From contig OZ024935.1 in assembly GCA_964017235.1 (NCBI GenBank), forward strand, positions 87,511,052 through 87,575,051: 64,000 bases of DNA, read 5' to 3'. The position numbers were made by a program, and so were the translations under genes. Below, in pieces: positions 60,591 through 64,000 of the stretch (positions are counted from its first letter, which is position 1; the number at the start of each line of letters is the position of its first letter). The DNA is from Sabellastarte sp. h YS-2021. Its lineage: Eukaryota > Annelida > Polychaeta > Sabellida > Sabellidae. The notes under the pieces were generated by a model. That model searched no databases. It had not been told where the DNA came from and saw only the letters and a list, made by a program, of their open reading frames with translations.

Positions 60591-63261
60591 CAAAAGTGTA
60601 ATTTGTCAAAATTTCTACATTAAGATTTTTTTAATATTTTAATGAAAAGAAGTTAATACAATATCAATCAAAAATATATAATAAAAGGGGGGGGGATCAC
60701 ATCACAAAATATTGAGAAATCTATGAAGTAAAACTTTGATGTGCTGTGAAATTTTGACAAATGCTGACTCAGCAAATTTTCAATGTGGACTTGGAATCTC
60801 CATTGCTTAATTAAGCCTGGAAGACAATTAGTTGGAAAATCTATGATGGCCCTTTCCAAAAGAAATTGTGATAATTAATTTCATTTATATTGAGTAAAAT
60901 TGCCAAAAAAATGTGTCTTTTTGTTAATATCTTTTAAGGAGTTATTAGTCACTACTACAACCATTTTCAGTGTCATGTTGATAGCAACACAATTCCTTTG
61001 GACTCAAAAATGTAGTTTACTAATGTAGCCCATTTTTGTCATGATATATTGTAAAAACATTTTTATAAATAAAAACCAGAAATGCTATTATTCGTTTCTT
61101 GTTATAGTGATGAACTTAAAGGCATATACACTGCTAGGCTTGATAAAAAACTCCATTTCTTTAATTAACCCCCAACATCCAGTACAAGCAACACAAAACA
61201 GCCATGAATTTTACTGAATATATTGCCTTTTGATATCACCTGATACAATCTGCAAGATACATGTTCACAAACAAAGCCATCCCTACAGAGAGAGTGACAG
61301 AGACTCTCAGATGTTTGTATTAATTATTGTCTATTTTTGCTGGACAAGTATAAAGTCACAATGGAAATGCTGGTCAACAACTTTTATTGCAGATAGAAAT
61401 GAAACAAGCAATATCTATAAAGGAAATAAAGTCATATTTTAGGTCATATGACCTTTCACAGTAGATGCTCGTCCTATTTTTCATATAATTGTACAAACTT
61501 TAATCATTTTGCAATTCTGTTCCTAGTACTCACAATTGATATTTTAGTCATAAAGGTCTATACACACCAATATCGCTATGGGGCCGTGATGGAAGAACTT
61601 CTGTTTTGAGCCAATCCTTGACTTCCATCGGAATTGGAAGGTATTATCAGCACAAAACACAGGGTCCTGTTTCCAGTCAACTGACCACTTTTTCACCAAG
61701 TTTTATTCAGTTTGAAAATACTGCCATCTGACCTTGTTTTATTGAACCGTTTTAGTTCAAATTGTGGGATAGCAGCCTTTAGCATATTTGACCAAATATT
61801 TTAGATGATTCAGCCTATGCTTTCTGTCTTATGGCCTGTCTGGCCATTTCTTCTGGTGATATGACTTATCTTTGTTCTAAAATTCAGTCAAGTTGCCTTT
61901 TCTGAAGGTAAGTGGTACTAGGCCACCAAACTATCTTCTAATCTCTCCCTGTGTTATGGAACTGCTTGTACAAGTTACGTTTGGGAATCGTGGTGGTCTA
62001 GAGCAGGCCAAAAGGCCTTTTTTCAGTTATGTGCTCATCTTTTCTGTCGGGGCAAATAATATGTTCTTTTCCTTTCCGGTTTCCTCTTTTTAAGACAGGA
62101 CCACCCTCTCCATTTTAAAACCATCTGGATTTTACATGTGATCATGAATGTGACCTTGGGACTATAGAACTGTCATGGCACACCATACAACGCTATCTGG
62201 CAGCTTGATGGTCTAGGAAAGAATAAGATAAGGATTATGCGGGAAAGTGTAGCAAATGATTCATGTTCAAACTTATTTGTATAGGGCTGGGCAGTCTTTT
62301 GGACAGGGCAGTGCAACGGGTAGATTGTACTGTGATGTCAGTAACACTGTCCACTCCAGTAAGTGCATTTGTCATACACGGCGTGGAACAGCTCAAACTT
62401 GAACATTGTAGCTGTGACGCAGAATGAAGTTAACACCACCGTGGCAAAGTTTTATTGGTGGAGACATTGATGAAAACTGCTTCAATTTACAAAGGATCCA
62501 CTCTAATTTAACGTCAGCTTTGTTGGCTTTGCTCTAAAGTACACAATATCAGTATTATTGATTCTCAATATGCTGGAGCTATGGCTATAAGTCTTAACCC
62601 TTTCGCTGCCTTACTCGGCAACCACTACCACTGGCAAGTTATAGATATATTAATATATGCTTGATAATAGATAAACTTGTTTTCACCGTATTTTTTCACC
62701 GTATTTGCATGTTATTTGTAGTTCTGTTGTGTAGTGCATATAGTGATATACGTTTGTGTGGTATTGCTTGCATTGGGGGTCAGTGCACATTTTAAATCTT
62801 AGAAAGTTTTATAAGACTTAAGTTAAGTAAGGAATTCATGTTAGTGTTGTGTAAAGTGTTTTTAATTGAACGTATTATTTTCTTAACTCATACCTTGTAC
62901 TACGTACCTAAAACTTGCATGATCTATGGGTTCTGCAGAAGATTTGCAGTGCAGTGTATATAACTGTAAAATTTCTGACTGATGCATTTGTGCTGGTCTA
63001 GGGTTAGCCTGTAAAATAAAATAAGTTTTAGTCCATTGGAAATAATAAAAACATAATCAAAATTTGGGCTTGTCACTATTTTGCCGACCAACTAGGATTC
63101 ACTTATTTTGTTTAATCTCCTCCAGTATCAACAAGGTAGAGTCACAGGTTAGTGACATTAGGCCCAAAATAGTACTTGTTTATATGGCCTCACATGGAAA
63201 ATTGACATCTACACTTGACATGCTTGTCTCCTACACTTGCCTCAGTCACAAAAAGGCAATA
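60591..63261. other. Non-coding stretch
   Basis: A hairpin pair (TTTGTCAAAATTT near 60607 and AAATTTTGACAAA near 60748) continues from repeat D. Repeat E copy 2 lies inside. No gene recognised. Confidence 0.45.
62285..62368 (+). repeat. Dispersed repeat E, copy 2
   Basis: GGGCAGTCTTTTGGACAGGG, AGTGCAACGGGTAG, GTCAGTAACACTGTCCACTCC and AGTAAGTG; partner of 55733-55843. Confidence 0.5.
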
Positions 63262-63345
63262 GTCAAAGTTGGTGTTTTACATCTTTTCAACAGCCAGTAT
63301 CATTTTAGGACAGGTCCTTAGCACTGTCACTTGCATCCAAGTGCA
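63262..63345 (-). mobile_element. tRNA-derived SINE, family B, 3' fragment
   Basis: AGTCAAAGTTGGTGTTTTAC, CAACAGCCAGTATCATTTT and CCTTAGCACTGTCACTTG match the 3' half of family B in reverse. Confidence 0.5.
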
Positions 63346-63439
63346 ATGAAGAGAGTAATCTTGTCCCCCTATCTAGATATCAGCCTGTTGATGGGATTAC
63401 CTCCATTACTTTTAATGCTAGCTATACTTTTATAAAGAT

Positions 63440-63562
63440 ACATACTCAGGGGTGTACCATTAATGCACACTGTCCAAAGGTAGATTCTACAGAACTGCGT
63501 GAGGATTGAACCCCAGACATACTATCCCAAGTCCAAAAGCTTAACCACTTAATCACAGAGAC
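63440..63562 (-). mobile_element. Degenerate tRNA-derived SINE
   Basis: On the minus strand TTAAGTGGTTAAGC (A-box-like) is followed by GGGGTTCAATCCTC (B-box-like) and a short body. The family is not clear. Confidence 0.4.
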
Positions 63563-63673
63563 AGCATGTGAGAGAGTTTTGTGTCAACTCTGACATCTGT
63601 GTGATAGTTTGTCTCCATACCCAATGTTATTTGCATACCAATAAATCAATAGGCAGTACTCAAATATGAACAT

Positions 63674-63865
63674 GGAGGGCTCGGTAGTGTAGCGGCCGCC
63701 GGTTCGAATCTCAGGCTGGGCACTTCATGTTGGAAAGTTGGTAGTCACTTGCCGATGCCCGGTGGTTTACAGTACAGTATGCACTGGTTTCCTCCACCTG
63801 TAAAACTACCCGTCGCAATATGACCCTGGCTGTTGAATGCGACGTAAAACAACAAATGAATAAAT
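63674..63865 (+). mobile_element. tRNA-derived SINE, family A (shortened head)
   Basis: GGAGGGCTCGGTAGTGTAGC, B box CCGGTTCGAATC, core GTTGGTAGTCACTTGCCGATG, and tail GACGTAAAACAACAAATGAATAAAT. Part of the 5' third is absent compared with the 50.3-kb copy. Confidence 0.8.
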
Positions 63866-64000
63866 ATGAACATAATCGTAAAACAATGTTTCCGTGAAAC
63901 ATTGTTTGCTCCAAGAGGACTCCAAAGGGGTACAGACAAATCACATATATGGACACAGTTCTAGTACAAGGAAACACATGCTAATTCATCTGAGTCTTTT

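Overview
The window looks like gene-poor, repeat-rich DNA from an invertebrate animal. Several families of tRNA-derived SINEs, L2/CR1-like LINE pieces, tyrosine-recombinase retrotransposons and the marine-invertebrate type of dispersed repeat suggest a lophotrochozoan, most likely a mollusc. That is an inference from repeat types, not a species identification. Base composition is AT-rich throughout.

Only one convincing host gene is visible: an intronless class A GPCR on the minus strand at 6619-7893. A TATA box, CCAAT box and CRE-like site lie just upstream of its ATG. Its receptor core is atypical: AQY stands where DRY is expected, and Asn stands at position 2.50.

The most striking object is a 7.5-kb Ngaro-type (DIRS-order) tyrosine-recombinase retrotransposon at 15786-23311. 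It has the split-direct-repeat layout A1 - gag-like, RT/RNase H and recombinase ORFs - B1/A2 - spacer - B2. It looks whole and, because its repeat pairs look identical by eye, very young. A second, old and heavily broken relative lies on the minus strand at about 36815-41893, and a 5'-truncated L2/CR1-like LINE (40328-41369) with an 8-bp target duplication is inserted in it.

Region by region: 1-6.6 kb holds non-coding sequence, one probable MITE and one SINE. 6.6-8.0 kb is the GPCR and its promoter. 9.0-13.5 kb is a SINE, a CTTAGTCCCAG-rich repeat and a foldback transposon with eight copies of a 22-bp palindrome. 15.8-23.3 kb is the Ngaro element, followed by a MITE. 25-36 kb is SINEs, a small MITE pair and dispersed repeats. 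36.8-42.7 kb is the old Ngaro-like fossil, its nested LINE and a second, tandemly duplicated copy of the CTTAGTCCCAG-rich repeat. 43-46 kb is a G/C-tract MITE and a tRNA-Leu-like SINE. 48-52 kb is a LINE fragment, SINEs and a degenerate 22-bp minisatellite. 52-64 kb is SINEs, two MITEs and dispersed repeats.

The elements do not form a pathway. The window mainly records layered transposition around one receptor gene. I see no CRISPR array, rRNA or free-standing tRNA gene.
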